Shown piece after piece: positions 35,747-44,252 of a stretch of 64,000 nucleotides of DNA. This DNA is from Croceibacterium ferulae. GTDB taxonomy: Bacteria > Pseudomonadota > Alphaproteobacteria > Sphingomonadales > Sphingomonadaceae. Each line of letters opens with the position of its first letter. Position 1 is the stretch's first letter. A program made the translations under genes and the position numbers. The stretch spans positions 186,001 through 250,000 of the forward strand of contig NZ_QZVQ01000008.1 in the NCBI RefSeq assembly GCF_003660445.1, written 5' to 3'. The notes beneath the pieces were generated by a model. The model worked only from the letters and a program-made list of their open reading frames with translations. It did not search any database and was not told the DNA's origin.

Positions 35747-35985
35747 TGGTCACGCTCGTTTTCCTCGGCCGTCTTGCCGGGCAGGCTGGCGGAGCGACTC
35801 GCCAGCTGCCCGCGCCGCTGGACTGGGCGGGCCTGCTGGGCGCGCTCGACACCGTATTGGCGGCGCAGATCGCCAGCGACCGGGTGCGGCTGGCGCTGAA
35901 CGGCGCGCTGCTGGCAGACAAGACGCAGCTGCAGGCGGGCGATGGGGACGAGGTCGCCCTGCTGCCGCCGGTCAGCGGCGGCTGA
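35746..35985 (+). CDS. moaD: Molybdopterin synthase small subunit MoaD
   Basis: The 79-residue ubiquitin-like sulfur carrier donates sulfur from its C-terminal thiocarboxylate to make molybdopterin. It ends in PPVSGG, the required Gly-Gly terminus. The start overlaps the moaA stop (TGATG) and moaE follows one base after the stop. Confidence 0.93.
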   Translation: MVTLVFLGRLAGQAGGATRQLPAPLDWAGLLGALDTVLAAQIASDRVRLALNGALLADKTQLQAGDGDEVALLPPVSGG

Positions 35986-35986
35986 G

Positions 35987-36445
35987 ATGGGCGCCGACAT
36001 CCGCCTGCTGGACGCGCCCTTTGCGCCCGGCGCGGCGGTGGATGCCTTTGCCGCCGCCCATCCGCAGGCCGGCGGGATCACCAGCTTCACCGGGCAGGTC
36101 CGGCTGGACAGCGATGTGCTGGCGCTGGAACTGAGCCATTATGCCCCGCTGACTTTGCCGGGGATGACGGCGCTGGGCGAACAGGTTCTGGCCCGCTGGC
36201 CGCTCGCCGGCCTGCTGATCTGGCACCGCACCGGCCTAATGCGGCCGGGCGAGCCGATCGTGCTGGTCGCGGCCGCTGCGCGCCATCGGCGCGATGCGTT
36301 TCAGGCGGCGGATTACGCGATAGACCATCTGAAATCCGATGCCTGGTTCTGGAAGCGGGAGCAGCGCGCCGATGGCTGGCACTGGATCGAGCCGCGCGAG
36401 CAGGATCATGCCGATCTGGCCCGCTGGCGCGAATCGCCCGCTTGA
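35987..36445 (+). CDS. moaE: Molybdopterin synthase catalytic subunit MoaE
   Basis: The 152-residue subunit converts precursor Z (cPMP) to molybdopterin using sulfur from MoaD. Features are GGITSFTGQVR, the RHRRDAFQAADYAIDHLK active-site helix region with its conserved Arg/Lys, and FWKREQRADG near the end. The order moaA-moaD-moaE in one transcript is clear from the overlaps. Confidence 0.95.
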   Translation: MGADIRLLDAPFAPGAAVDAFAAAHPQAGGITSFTGQVRLDSDVLALELSHYAPLTLPGMTALGEQVLARWPLAGLLIWHRTGLMRPGEPIVLVAAAARHRRDAFQAADYAIDHLKSDAWFWKREQRADGWHWIEPREQDHADLARWRESPA

Positions 36446-36490
36446 TGGGCGGCCCGGCCTGACCTAGATCGCCGGGGCGGCGACCACGTT

Positions 36491-36544
36491 CCCGCCCCAC
36501 GGTGGGTGATCAAGACCGGGACGGCCCGGCAGCTTTGAAGGAGG
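36491..36544 (+). promoter_or_regulatory. Candidate guanidine-II (mini-ykkC) riboswitch
   Basis: Two short hairpins, each with an ACGG loop, precede the ribosome binding site of the SMR exporter gene. The second is perfect (CCGGG-ACGG-CCCGG, 36516-36529) and lies eight bases before AAGGAGG. The first (36493-36508, loop 36499-36502) has a C-T mismatch next to the loop, so its match is weaker. Paired ACGR-loop hairpins just before the Shine-Dalgarno are the hallmark of the guanidine-II riboswitch, which commonly controls SugE/Gdx exporters. Binding of guanidinium should free the ribosome site. Confidence 0.6.
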
Positions 36545-36549
36545 CTGCA

Positions 36550-36870
36550 ATGGCGTGGATCGCCCTGGTTGTCGCGGGTCTGTTCGAGGTCGTCTGGGCC
36601 TCCGCCATGAAGGAGTCGCAAGGCTTCACCCGGCTGTTGCCCAGCATCGTCACGGCGGTCGCCATGCTCGTCAGCTTCGGCTTGCTCGCATGGTCGATGC
36701 GCGTGCTGCCGCTGGGGACGGCCTACACGATCTGGACCGGGATCGGCGCGATCGGCGCCTTCGTGGTGGGCGTGACCTTCCTGGGGGAGACGCTGTCCGC
36801 CATGCGGGTGGCAGCCGCCCTGCTGATCGTGAGCGGGCTGGTGCTGATGAAGCTGTCCAGCCCCGCCTGA
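36550..36870 (+). CDS. gdx: SMR-family guanidinium exporter (SugE/Gdx)
   Basis: A 106-residue four-span small multidrug resistance protein. The conserved coupling glutamate is Glu13 in VVAGLFEVVWASAMK; the W-A-S/K motif here is of the SugE/Gdx subgroup, not the EmrE subgroup. Gdx proteins exchange guanidinium for two protons as antiparallel dimers. An AAGGAGG site is well placed before the ATG. The adjacent candidate guanidine-II element supports this assignment over general drug efflux. Confidence 0.85.
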   Translation: MAWIALVVAGLFEVVWASAMKESQGFTRLLPSIVTAVAMLVSFGLLAWSMRVLPLGTAYTIWTGIGAIGAFVVGVTFLGETLSAMRVAAALLIVSGLVLMKLSSPA

Positions 36871-36897
36871 CCCGCACCCGGGCAGGCCGCGCGTGCC

Positions 36898-37389
36898 TTA
36901 GTTCCCCAGCCCGGCCAGCACGGCGTCCTCCTGCTGTGCCAGCGCCTCCACCTCGGCGTGCACGGCGGCGATGCGGTCCAGGTCCTCGCCGGCGCTGGAC
37001 GCTTCCACATACAACCGGTCCATGCTGGCGAGCGGGACCAGCGTGCGGCTGTGCGCCGCCCCCAGGCTGGACCGGGCGACCTGCGCGCGGGCCCAGGCCT
37101 CGCTGCCCACCGCGGCATTGCGGCCGGCGGTCACCAGGCGAGTCGCCTGCGCCGTCTGTTCGGTGAAGGCGCCGTGCGCCGCGCGGGCCTCTGCCGCCAG
37201 CGCATCCAGGCTGGCGAGGGCGGCGGCGGGCGGCGGGGGCGGGATGTGGCGCGGCGGCGGGGTCCAGGCACCGCTGGCGCGTTCGGCCGGGCGAATCGCC
37301 AGGCTGGGATAGCCTTCCGCCGCCGGCGCACAGGCCGGCAGGAAAAGCGGCAGCAGCAGCAGGGCCGCGATGGGGGTGTTGCGTCGCAT
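36898..37389 (-). CDS. Predicted lipoprotein, function unknown
   Basis: A 163-residue protein with a signal ending in the lipobox LPAC at about residue 22, so a membrane-anchored lipoprotein. The mature part has a proline-rich segment (TPPPRHIPPPPPAA). It then runs as long alanine-rich helices with regularly spaced charges, probably a coiled coil, ending in QQEDAVLAGLGN. No known domain is recognised. It is convergent with the gdx gene and about 190 bases upstream of the divergent rplU. Confidence 0.65.
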   Translation of the reverse strand: MRRNTPIAALLLLPLFLPACAPAAEGYPSLAIRPAERASGAWTPPPRHIPPPPPAAALASLDALAAEARAAHGAFTEQTAQATRLVTAGRNAAVGSEAWARAQVARSSLGAAHSRTLVPLASMDRLYVEASSAGEDLDRIAAVHAEVEALAQQEDAVLAGLGN

Positions 37390-37577
37390 CGCCTTCCGCC
37401 TTAGCGGGGGTGGCGGCCAAGGGCCAGATCGTCGGGTTGGAGGGTGTGCAAAGCGGGCGCGGCCATTGACAGCCCGGCCGCTGTCCCTTATCGGCCCTGC
37501 ACTTTCCGGCGCCCGTTTCGGGTGCCCTGTCGGCGTTCCGCAGTGGGGCGTCATCGCAAGAACGGATACGAGACACC

Positions 37578-37880
37578 ATGTTCGCAGTAGTGCGCACCGG
37601 CGGTAAGCAGTACCGCGTCGCCGCAGGAGACAAGATCGCGGTCGAGAAGCTGGCCGGCGAGGCTGGCGAGACGATCACGCTGGGCGACATCCTGCTCGCC
37701 GGCGAAGACGATGGCCTGGCCGATGTGGCCGGCGTGACCGTCAGCGCCGAAATCATCGCCCAGGCGAAGAGCGAGAAGGTGATCGTGTTCAAGAAGCGCC
37801 GCCGGCACAACTACCGCCGCAAGAACGGTCATCGCCAGCAGCTGACGCTGCTGCGCATCGTTTCGGTCGGCAAGGCTTAA
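37578..37880 (+). CDS. rplU: 50S ribosomal protein L21
   Basis: The 100-residue L21 protein: [20 protein letters not shown] at the start and the basic [17 protein letters not shown] segment near the end are characteristic. The paired gene rpmA follows after 28 bases, and an intrinsic terminator closes the two-gene unit. Confidence 0.97.
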   Translation: MFAVVRTGGKQYRVAAGDKIAVEKLAGEAGETITLGDILLAGEDDGLADVAGVTVSAEIIAQAKSEKVIVFKKRRRHNYRRKNGHRQQLTLLRIVSVGKA

Positions 37881-37908
37881 GCCCGGCTGGGCTTCGAGGA
37901 GTTAGACA

Positions 37909-38178
37909 ATGGCACATAAGAAAGCAGGCGGCTCGTCGCGCAACGGTCGCGACTCGGAAGGCCGGCGCCTTGGCGTGAAGAAGTTCGGCGGCCAGGTCGT
38001 GGTCGGCGGCAACATTCTCGTGCGTCAGCGCGGCACCAAGTTCTATCCCGGCACCAATGTCGGCATCGGCAAGGATCACACCCTGTTCTCGCTGGGCGAA
38101 GGCCGCGTGCGCTTTCACACCGGCAAGCTGGGCCGTTCCTACGTGTCGGTCGACATGATGGCCGAGGCCGCAGAATAA
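37909..38178 (+). CDS. rpmA: 50S ribosomal protein L27
   Basis: The 89-residue L27 protein contacts tRNA at the peptidyl transferase centre. It begins [18 protein letters not shown] and contains [25 protein letters not shown] site precedes the ATG. There is no N-terminal extension of the kind processed in Firmicutes. Confidence 0.97.
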   Translation: MAHKKAGGSSRNGRDSEGRRLGVKKFGGQVVVGGNILVRQRGTKFYPGTNVGIGKDHTLFSLGEGRVRFHTGKLGRSYVSVDMMAEAAE

Positions 38179-38250
38179 CATCAGGATAGTTCGCTGACGG
38201 GGCTGTCCAGACGGGATGGCCCAGCCGGCGCGACGATACCGGTTTATCGA

Positions 38251-38281
38251 GGGAGATGGGGCCACCCCGTCTCCCTTTTTT
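38251..38281 (+). terminator. Intrinsic terminator of the rplU-rpmA unit
   Basis: GGGAGATGGGG pairs with CCCCGTCTCCC (11 bp with one G-U) around a three-base loop and is followed by six T residues. It lies 73 bases after rpmA and before the GNAT gene. Confidence 0.88.
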
Positions 38282-38392
38282 GCATTCTCCCTCTCCACCG
38301 GCTGGCCCTGGCATCGTTTTGCAACAGGTCTGCCATCACTTCGCCACAAGCGCCTGCGAGAAGGTTGCGTGGTGGGATATGGAGACACGAGA

Positions 38393-38983
38393 ATGTTCAT
38401 CCGCACCGAACGCCTGTTCTTGCGGCCCGCCTGGGCAGAGGATGCACCCGCGCTGACCCGGGCCATCGCGCATGCGCCGGTGGCGCGGATGCTGGCGCGC
38501 GTGCCATGGCCTTACGAGGAAAGCGATGCGCTCGCCTGGATCGGCGCTCCGCGCGATCCGCTCCTTCCCGGTCTGCTGGTCACGATCCCGGATGAAGGCG
38601 GCACGGTGATCGGCGGCTGCGGCCTGCACGCGGGTGCCGAGGGTGCCCCGGCGGAGGTCGGCTACTGGATCACGCCCGCCGCGCAGGGACATGGCTATGC
38701 GCGGGAGGCGCTGTCGGGCCTGCTCGCCATCGCCCGCATGGCCGGCCACCGGCACCTGCGCGGGCGGCACATGGCCGACAATCCCGCTTCGGGCCGCGTG
38801 CTGGTGGCCGCCGGTTTTCGCCCGACCGAGGCCGTCGGCACCTGCGCCAGCCTGGCGCGCGGCGGGGCGGCACCGGCGGTGGAGTACGAGACGGATCTGG
38901 CCGATGGCGACCCGGCCCAAGCCGGGCGATCGGCCTGGGTCCGGTCGGACGCCTATGTGGCCGGCATCAACGCCGCGGCGTGA
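38393..38983 (+). CDS. GNAT family N-acetyltransferase
   Basis: A 196-residue acetyltransferase resembling the RimJ/RimL subgroup that acetylates protein N-termini or small amines. TERLFLRPAWAEDA opens the fold. GYWITPAAQGHGYAREAL carries the acetyl-CoA loop (Q-G-H-G), and NPASGRVLVAAGFRP is the typical end of the core. The substrate is unknown. An ATG after GGAGACACGAGA is used as the start; longer frames run through the L27 terminator. The last 31 bases overlap the convergent hydrolase gene. Confidence 0.85.
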   Translation: MFIRTERLFLRPAWAEDAPALTRAIAHAPVARMLARVPWPYEESDALAWIGAPRDPLLPGLLVTIPDEGGTVIGGCGLHAGAEGAPAEVGYWITPAAQGHGYAREALSGLLAIARMAGHRHLRGRHMADNPASGRVLVAAGFRPTEAVGTCASLARGGAAPAVEYETDLADGDPAQAGRSAWVRSDAYVAGINAAA

Positions 38984-39864
38984 TCGTGCCCGGTCCGGGG
39001 CGCATCGTAGCCCCGGATCAGCGCCGAATCGTCCCGGTCCCACGGATGGAAGCCCGGCAGGAAGAAGGCGGCCCAGGCGGGCAGCAGGCGGCGCAGCATG
39101 CCCGGCCGACCCAGCAGGTACCAGGCCAGCCGCGCCTTGGCCCGCATGCCGGTGATCCCGTCCTGCGCCAGAAGGTCCAGCGCGTCGCGATTGGCGCTGC
39201 GCATGAAGTTGCGCGTGACGCGCAGCATCAGCGCGCTGCGCAGGCTCCAGCGCTTCCACCGGCTCATGCTGCGGGTCGCGTGGTTCCAGGTGTCGTAAGC
39301 CACCGCCTTGTGCTCGATCTCCTCGACCGAGTGCCAGCGCCACAGTTCCGCCTGTTCGTTGTCCCCGCTGATGTAGCGGTCGGGCTGCGCCAGGAACTCG
39401 TGCGCGAACAGGGCGGTGAAGTGCTCCAGCGCGACGGTGACGCCCAGCCATACGATCGGCGGCGCCGCGCGCACCTCGTCCATCTGCACATCGAGCCGCG
39501 CCTGCACGCCCGACAGGTCGTAGCCGGCATCCTCGACCGCACGGTTGAAGGCGAGGTGCTCCCGCGTGTGATTGACCTCCTGCTTCACGAAGTCGCGGAT
39601 TTCTTCCGCCAGCTTCGGCGGCACGCCATCGCGGAACGCCTTCACCGCATCGATGAACAGGGTCTCGCCCTGCGGGAAGGTGATCGACAGGCCGTTCAGC
39701 CAGGCGGTGCCGACCGGGTCGCCATCGGCCCACCAGCGGCTGGCTGGCGCATGGCCATCGCGCGCACGGCCGAAGCGGCGGTTGCGCACCACGATGGGCG
39801 GGGTTGCGGAAGCCGGCTGCTTGCCGGCGCGCGGGCTGCCTTCTAGGCCGATGGTCTTGCTCAT
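38953..39864 (-). CDS. Predicted metal-dependent hydrolase (COG3687)
   Basis: A 303-residue protein of the COG3687 predicted metal-dependent hydrolase family, which has a ferritin-like all-helical core. Candidate metal ligands are in VKQEVNHTREHLAF, ALEHFTALFAHEFL and WRWHSVEEIEHKAVAY (E-x-x-H pairs). The true reaction is unknown; some annotations relate the family to fatty acid or steroid catabolism. It is divergent from a TetR regulator with only 28 bases between start codons, so that regulator very likely controls it. Confidence 0.82.
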   Translation of the reverse strand: MSKTIGLEGSPRAGKQPASATPPIVVRNRRFGRARDGHAPASRWWADGDPVGTAWLNGLSITFPQGETLFIDAVKAFRDGVPPKLAEEIRDFVKQEVNHTREHLAFNRAVEDAGYDLSGVQARLDVQMDEVRAAPPIVWLGVTVALEHFTALFAHEFLAQPDRYISGDNEQAELWRWHSVEEIEHKAVAYDTWNHATRSMSRWKRWSLRSALMLRVTRNFMRSANRDALDLLAQDGITGMRAKARLAWYLLGRPGMLRRLLPAWAAFFLPGFHPWDRDDSALIRGYDAPRTGHDHAAALMPAT

Positions 39865-39884
39865 GACCCGGAAATGGGATTAAC

Positions 39885-39898
39885 TGACACCAATGTCA
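39885..39898. promoter_or_regulatory. TetR-type operator candidate overlapping the regulator start codon
   Basis: The palindrome TGACA-CCAA-TGTCA lies in the 28-base divergent gap between the hydrolase and the TetR gene and covers the regulator's ATG. Position and symmetry suggest the repressor binds here to control both genes. Confidence 0.5.
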
Positions 39899-40462
39899 AT
39901 AAGAACACGCCTCTCCTCAGAGCAGAGCCGTGCGCAGGCGCTGCAGGCCGCGCATGATCTGCTGCTGGCGGACGGGCCCGCCGCGGTCACGCTGAAGGCG
40001 GTGGCGGGCCGGATCGGGCGGACCCATGCCAATCTGCTGCACCATTTCGGCAGCGCGGCGGGATTGCAGCAGGCGCTGGTGCAGCACCTGACGGCGCAGG
40101 TCAGCGCCTCCATCGCGGCATCGGTGCTGGGCGGGGTCGCCACCCCTCGCGCAATTGTCGATCTGGTGTTCGATGCCTTCGACACCGGCGGCGGTGGCGC
40201 TCTGGCGCAATGGATGCTCGCCACCAACCAGCACGGCGCGCTGGACCCCTTCGCCGCCGCGATCGGCCAGGTGGTGGATGGATTGTTCGGGCAAGGCGGC
40301 ACCGCCCCGGCGCGCCTGCACCAGACCGCGCTGGCGCTGGTGCTGCTGGCGCTGGGCGATGCGCTGCTGGGCCAGCGGCTGGCCGGCGCAATGGCGCTGC
40401 CCCCCTCCGCCGCGAGGGCAGAGGCCGAGACGCTGGTCGCGGCGGCGCTGGCTCAGTCCTGA
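39893..40462 (+). CDS. TetR family transcriptional regulator
   Basis: A 189-residue regulator with an N-terminal TetR HTH (QAAHDLLLADGPAAVTLKAVAGRIGRTHANLLHHFGS at about residues 18-54, quoted here by its ends: VTLKAVAGRIG and ANLLHHFGS). The C-terminal ligand domain is not assignable to a known effector. It is divergent from the metal-dependent hydrolase, its probable target, and the 3' end overlaps convergent ygfZ by ten bases. Confidence 0.86.
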   Translation: MSIRTRLSSEQSRAQALQAAHDLLLADGPAAVTLKAVAGRIGRTHANLLHHFGSAAGLQQALVQHLTAQVSASIAASVLGGVATPRAIVDLVFDAFDTGGGGALAQWMLATNQHGALDPFAAAIGQVVDGLFGQGGTAPARLHQTALALVLLALGDALLGQRLAGAMALPPSAARAEAETLVAAALAQS

Positions 40463-41187
40463 GCGGCCATCCAGCCGGGTCGCAGATCGTTCGGGATGTC
40501 GGCCACCCGCAGGTGATCCACCGCGAAGCCCAGTTCGGGATATTCCGCCCGCCGCCGTGCCGCATCGCCGCGATCCAGCGGCACCACCAGCAGCCGGCGA
40601 TTGACCTTCTGCCGCCAGTTCATGCGCGCGGTGTTCTCCTGCCCGACATAGCAGCCCTTGGTGAAGCTGACGCCGTTCAGCTCCACGGCGTTCGCCTCCA
40701 GCCACAGCGTGTCGCCCAGCTCCGCGCGGCCTTCCGCCACGCCCAGCGACAGCCGGTGGCGCAGCCATGCGGCATCGGCCGGCGCGGCGGCGGGGTCGGC
40801 CGGCGCGATCCACCGGCGACCCAGTGCGGGCAGGCGCGGATCGGGGGTGCCCGCCGCGCCATCCGCCTGCCAGTACACCGCCAGCCCATCCTCCCGCACG
40901 ATCGCGATCCGCTTGCGCAGGCGGTACAGCGACAGGCGTCGGACCAGATCGTCCGCGAACGCCGCCTCGCAATCCAGCAGCAGCGCGCCATCCGCGCTCC
41001 CAGGCATCCTGGGCCACACCAGAAAGTCGAACAGCGCCTTGCCCTGTGCGCTCAGCAGCGCGGCCCAGACGGGCAGCGGCCCGCTGACATCATTGGTCAC
41101 CAGCCCCTGCAGGAAGGTGGCGGGATCATCCCCGGCCGCCCCCGTCAGGCTGACCACCGCGCGATCGAACAAGCATCCCTGATCCAT
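40453..41187 (-). CDS. ygfZ: Folate-dependent Fe-S cluster protein YgfZ
   Basis: A 244-residue YgfZ/IBA57-type protein that helps maintain Fe-S enzymes with tetrahydrofolate. The defining motif KGCYVGQE is present with Cys179. The N-terminal TFLQGLVTNDV and LSAQGKALFDFLV segments resemble the aminomethyltransferase (GcvT) fold. It is a little shorter than E. coli YgfZ. It is divergent from the phospholipase D gene and convergent with the TetR gene. Confidence 0.92.
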   Translation of the reverse strand: MDQGCLFDRAVVSLTGAAGDDPATFLQGLVTNDVSGPLPVWAALLSAQGKALFDFLVWPRMPGSADGALLLDCEAAFADDLVRRLSLYRLRKRIAIVREDGLAVYWQADGAAGTPDPRLPALGRRWIAPADPAAAPADAAWLRHRLSLGVAEGRAELGDTLWLEANAVELNGVSFTKGCYVGQENTARMNWRQKVNRRLLVVPLDRGDAARRRAEYPELGFAVDHLRVADIPNDLRPGWMAAQD

Positions 41188-41263
41188 GTTGTGCAGATGG
41201 CAGGACCGTGACCCTTTTCAAGCAGCGCTTGCGTCCGGCCCCACGGCCCGGCACCACACGGCC

Positions 41264-42889
41264 ATGCGTGTGACACACTGGATCAGGACCCATCCGCTGG
41301 CCGCCGGCGCCGCCGCGCTGGCCACGATCTTTGCCGGGCTGGCGCTCGCCAGCCGCCTGCCGCGCCGCAACCGGGCGGGCAGCGAGCCGATCCCGCAGGA
41401 CGCGCCGCCCGTGGGGGAAACGCGGCTGGCGAAGGGGGCGCAACGGCAATGCGCCGACCATCCCGGCCTGTCCGGGCTGCATTTGCTGGAGGACGGGCTG
41501 GACGCCTTCGCCGCCCGCCTGCTGCTGATCCGCCAGGCGGAGCGGACGCTGGATCTGCAATATTACATCTGGCACGGCGATCGCACCGGCACCCTGCTGC
41601 TGGAGGAACTGCACAAGGCGGCGGAGCGCGGCGTGCGCATCCGCCTGCTGCTGGACGACAACGGCATCGCCGGGCTGGACCGCGCGCTCGGCGCGCTGGA
41701 CGGGCATCCGCGGATCGAGGTGCGGCTGTTCAACCCGTTCCGCATCCGCTGGCCCAAGGCGATCGGCTACCTTACCGACTTCCCCCGCCTGAACCGCCGG
41801 ATGCACAACAAGAGCCTGACCGCGGATTGCGCCGCCACCATCGTGGGCGGCCGCAATGTGGGGGACGAATATTACAGCGCCCATGACGGCGCGCTGTTCG
41901 CCGACCTGGACGTGCTGGCGATCGGCCCCGTGGTGGACGAGGTGACCGAGGATTTCGAGCGGTACTGGACCTGCGCCGCCGCCTTCCCCGCCGCGCAGAT
42001 CCTGCACCAGATCGGCCGCCCGCAGCGCCGCAAGCTGGAGAAGCGCGCCTCCGTGGTGGAGCGCGATCCCTCTGCCCGCGCCTATGTCGAGCGGGTGGAG
42101 ACGTTGCCGCTGGTCGACCAGCTGGGCGATGGCACGCTGCCGCTGCACTGGGCGGAAGTGGACATGATCAGCGACGATCCCGCCAAGGCATGGGGTGGCG
42201 CGAAGCGGGAAGGGCTGCTGGCCGGGCAGCTGGCGAAGGCCATCGGCGAGCCGCAGCAGCAGCTCGGCATCATCTCCGGCTACTTCGTGCCCGGCCAACA
42301 GGGCGTGACGGAGATCTGCGAACTGGCGCGGCAGGGCGTGACCGTGTGCATCCTGACCAATGGCTATTCCGCCAGCGACGTGCCGCTGGTGCATGCCGGC
42401 TATGCCCCGTGGCGGCGGCAATTGCTGGAGGCCGGCGTGCATCTGTGGGAGATCGCCCGGCGGAGCGAGGGCCATCCGTCGCGCAAGGAACGCCGCCGCG
42501 GCGTGCGGCTGGGCATCGGCAGCAACCTGGCGGGCAGCGGGACCGGGCGGGCCGCCGCCTATCGCGGGGGCGCCTCCACCCTGCATGCCAAGACCTTCAC
42601 GGTGGACCGGGACCGCCTGTTCATCGGCTCCTTCAATTTCGACCAGCGCTCGATCGACCTCAATACGGAAATGGGCTTTATGATCCGCTCGCCGGAGCTG
42701 GCGGCCAAGGTGGCGGATTCGTTCGAAGGCACCATCCCCGGACATGCCTGGCGGGTGCGCCTCGCGGCTGATGGCGCGATGGAGTGGGAGCGCGAAGGGG
42801 AGGTGTGCGCGGAGGAGCCCGGCATGGGCTGGCGCGCCCACCTGCTGGTCGCCATCGGCCAGCGCCTGCCGATCGCCTGGTTGTTGTGA
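41264..42889 (+). CDS. Phospholipase D family protein, cardiolipin synthase C-like
   Basis: A 541-residue enzyme with an N-terminal membrane segment (about residues 10-30) and two HKD motifs. The first is HNKSLTADCAATIVGG, with His181; the second is HAKTFTVDRDRLFIGS, with His441. Order and spacing match the ClsC/YmdC class, which makes cardiolipin from phosphatidylglycerol and phosphatidylethanolamine. The ATG at 41264 is used; the longer frame upstream overlaps the divergent ygfZ start. No YmdB-like partner is adjacent. Confidence 0.88.
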   Translation: MRVTHWIRTHPLAAGAAALATIFAGLALASRLPRRNRAGSEPIPQDAPPVGETRLAKGAQRQCADHPGLSGLHLLEDGLDAFAARLLLIRQAERTLDLQYYIWHGDRTGTLLLEELHKAAERGVRIRLLLDDNGIAGLDRALGALDGHPRIEVRLFNPFRIRWPKAIGYLTDFPRLNRRMHNKSLTADCAATIVGGRNVGDEYYSAHDGALFADLDVLAIGPVVDEVTEDFERYWTCAAAFPAAQILHQIGRPQRRKLEKRASVVERDPSARAYVERVETLPLVDQLGDGTLPLHWAEVDMISDDPAKAWGGAKREGLLAGQLAKAIGEPQQQLGIISGYFVPGQQGVTEICELARQGVTVCILTNGYSASDVPLVHAGYAPWRRQLLEAGVHLWEIARRSEGHPSRKERRRGVRLGIGSNLAGSGTGRAAAYRGGASTLHAKTFTVDRDRLFIGSFNFDQRSIDLNTEMGFMIRSPELAAKVADSFEGTIPGHAWRVRLAADGAMEWEREGEVCAEEPGMGWRAHLLVAIGQRLPIAWLL

Positions 42890-43061
42890 CGCAAGCGTCC
42901 GCCCACGGCCGCAGCCCTCTTCCCTTCAGGAAGTGGGGACGTCGAGCCGGCAGCGGATGCAATGTCCGCTTTCCTGTGGTGTCGCCCCAAAAGCCGTCAG
43001 GCAGCCAACGCCCCCATCTCAGTCATTGCGATCAGCGAGATTCCCAGCCAAACACAGCCAC

Positions 43062-43565
43062 ATGAAGACCGCGCTTGATCTCGATGAAGCTGAACTCAAC
43101 TCCGCAGACAGCGACTTCCTTTTCAAACTCCAAGAGCATGGCTGGTTCAGCACGCGCGTCTTCGACCCTGACAAACAGGAACCCGACTTCACTTACTCAA
43201 CCGGTTTCTTCCACGGCTTAGGCCATCCAGAAATCATCGTATTCTCTTTGCCTAAGCAGGTGTCCCACGATATCCTCTGGGATCTCTACCGTGACATTCG
43301 CGAGGGGAAGGTTCCGGAACCCGGAGCAAGGTTGTCAGGGGTCTTTGGAAACCATCAGGCCGTGCTCCTTCCTGTCTCTCGCGATTTCTATGCTGAGCAT
43401 CTCGGCCGAAGCTGCTGGTTCTACCGCGGTGATAATTTCCCCTGCCTTCAGCTTATTTGGCCAGACCGCGAGGGCCACTTCCCATGGCAGTCAGATTTCG
43501 ATCCGGAGTTTGCAGGCGATCAGCCCGACTTAACAGATGGCATCTGGAGCGGCCTTACTACCTGA
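43062..43565 (+). CDS. DUF4262 domain protein
   Basis: A 167-residue soluble protein of the DUF4262 family. Visible are FKLQEHGWFSTRVF, TYSTGFFHGLGHPEIIVFSL and the C-terminal CLQLIWPDREGHFPW. Family function is unknown; members are often found singly in genomes of mixed origin. The gene uses more A/T-ending codons than its neighbours and is preceded by 172 bases with no feature, so it may be a transferred orphan. Confidence 0.75.
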   Translation: MKTALDLDEAELNSADSDFLFKLQEHGWFSTRVFDPDKQEPDFTYSTGFFHGLGHPEIIVFSLPKQVSHDILWDLYRDIREGKVPEPGARLSGVFGNHQAVLLPVSRDFYAEHLGRSCWFYRGDNFPCLQLIWPDREGHFPWQSDFDPEFAGDQPDLTDGIWSGLTT

Positions 43566-43754
43566 CGGCAGGAATCCACCCAAACATCGACATAGAAGCG
43601 GCTTGTAGCGCACCCCGAAAGCGGTCGCATGATCTGCGAGGGTTCCGCCGGGCGGGCGCTTGCGGCGTGACAGTGCTGGCCATTTCAAATCCTGTCCATT
43701 AGCCTTCCCGATGCGGGCGCCAAAGACCCGCGAACAAATGGGAGAAGGCAGCCT

Positions 43755-44171
43755 ATGTCGCTGACGATTATGCAGGGTGTGGTGGTGGGCGCGCTGGCGC
43801 TGGCGGTGCCGGCGGGCGGGTACTGGCTGGGGCAGATGAGCTCCACCGATGTCAGGTTCCTGCGCGGCACGGACACGGCGTCGGTCGCCGGTGCGGTGAC
43901 GGGTGATGCCGCGCATGATTACCGGGTGAAGGCAGAGGCCGGCCAGCTGCTGGAGGTGGCGCTGGCCGGATCGCCGCAGGTCGGCTTCGACGTGCTGGCC
44001 CCCGGCAGCGACCGCGCGATCGGCACCGGATCCGGCGGACAGGCCTGGCGCGGCACGGTGTCCGATGCCGGCGCCTACACCATCCGCGTGCATCACCAGG
44101 ACGATAGCGCGGCCAAGGGGAGCGACAGGTTCGACCTGAAGGTATCACGACGCGACCCCGCCGACGGCTGA
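43755..44171 (+). CDS. Hypothetical envelope protein with N-terminal hydrophobic segment
   Basis: A 138-residue protein with an uncleaved anchor or signal (GVVVGALALAVPAGGYWLG) and a beta-rich domain: HDYRVKAEAGQLLEVALAGS, then YTIRVHHQDD and DRFDLKVSR. The pattern resembles secreted beta-sandwich domains such as lysozyme-inhibitor-like and pre-peptidase C-like folds, but I cannot assign a family. A GGGAGAAGG site precedes the ATG. The function is unknown. Confidence 0.65.
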   Translation: MSLTIMQGVVVGALALAVPAGGYWLGQMSSTDVRFLRGTDTASVAGAVTGDAAHDYRVKAEAGQLLEVALAGSPQVGFDVLAPGSDRAIGTGSGGQAWRGTVSDAGAYTIRVHHQDDSAAKGSDRFDLKVSRRDPADG

Positions 44172-44252
44172 ATCGCCGAAGATGTTGAAAAGCCGCCGCC
44201 TCGGCCGCTCCCGAGCTTGGGGGCAGGGCCTGCGGCGGCTACATGCTGGCGC

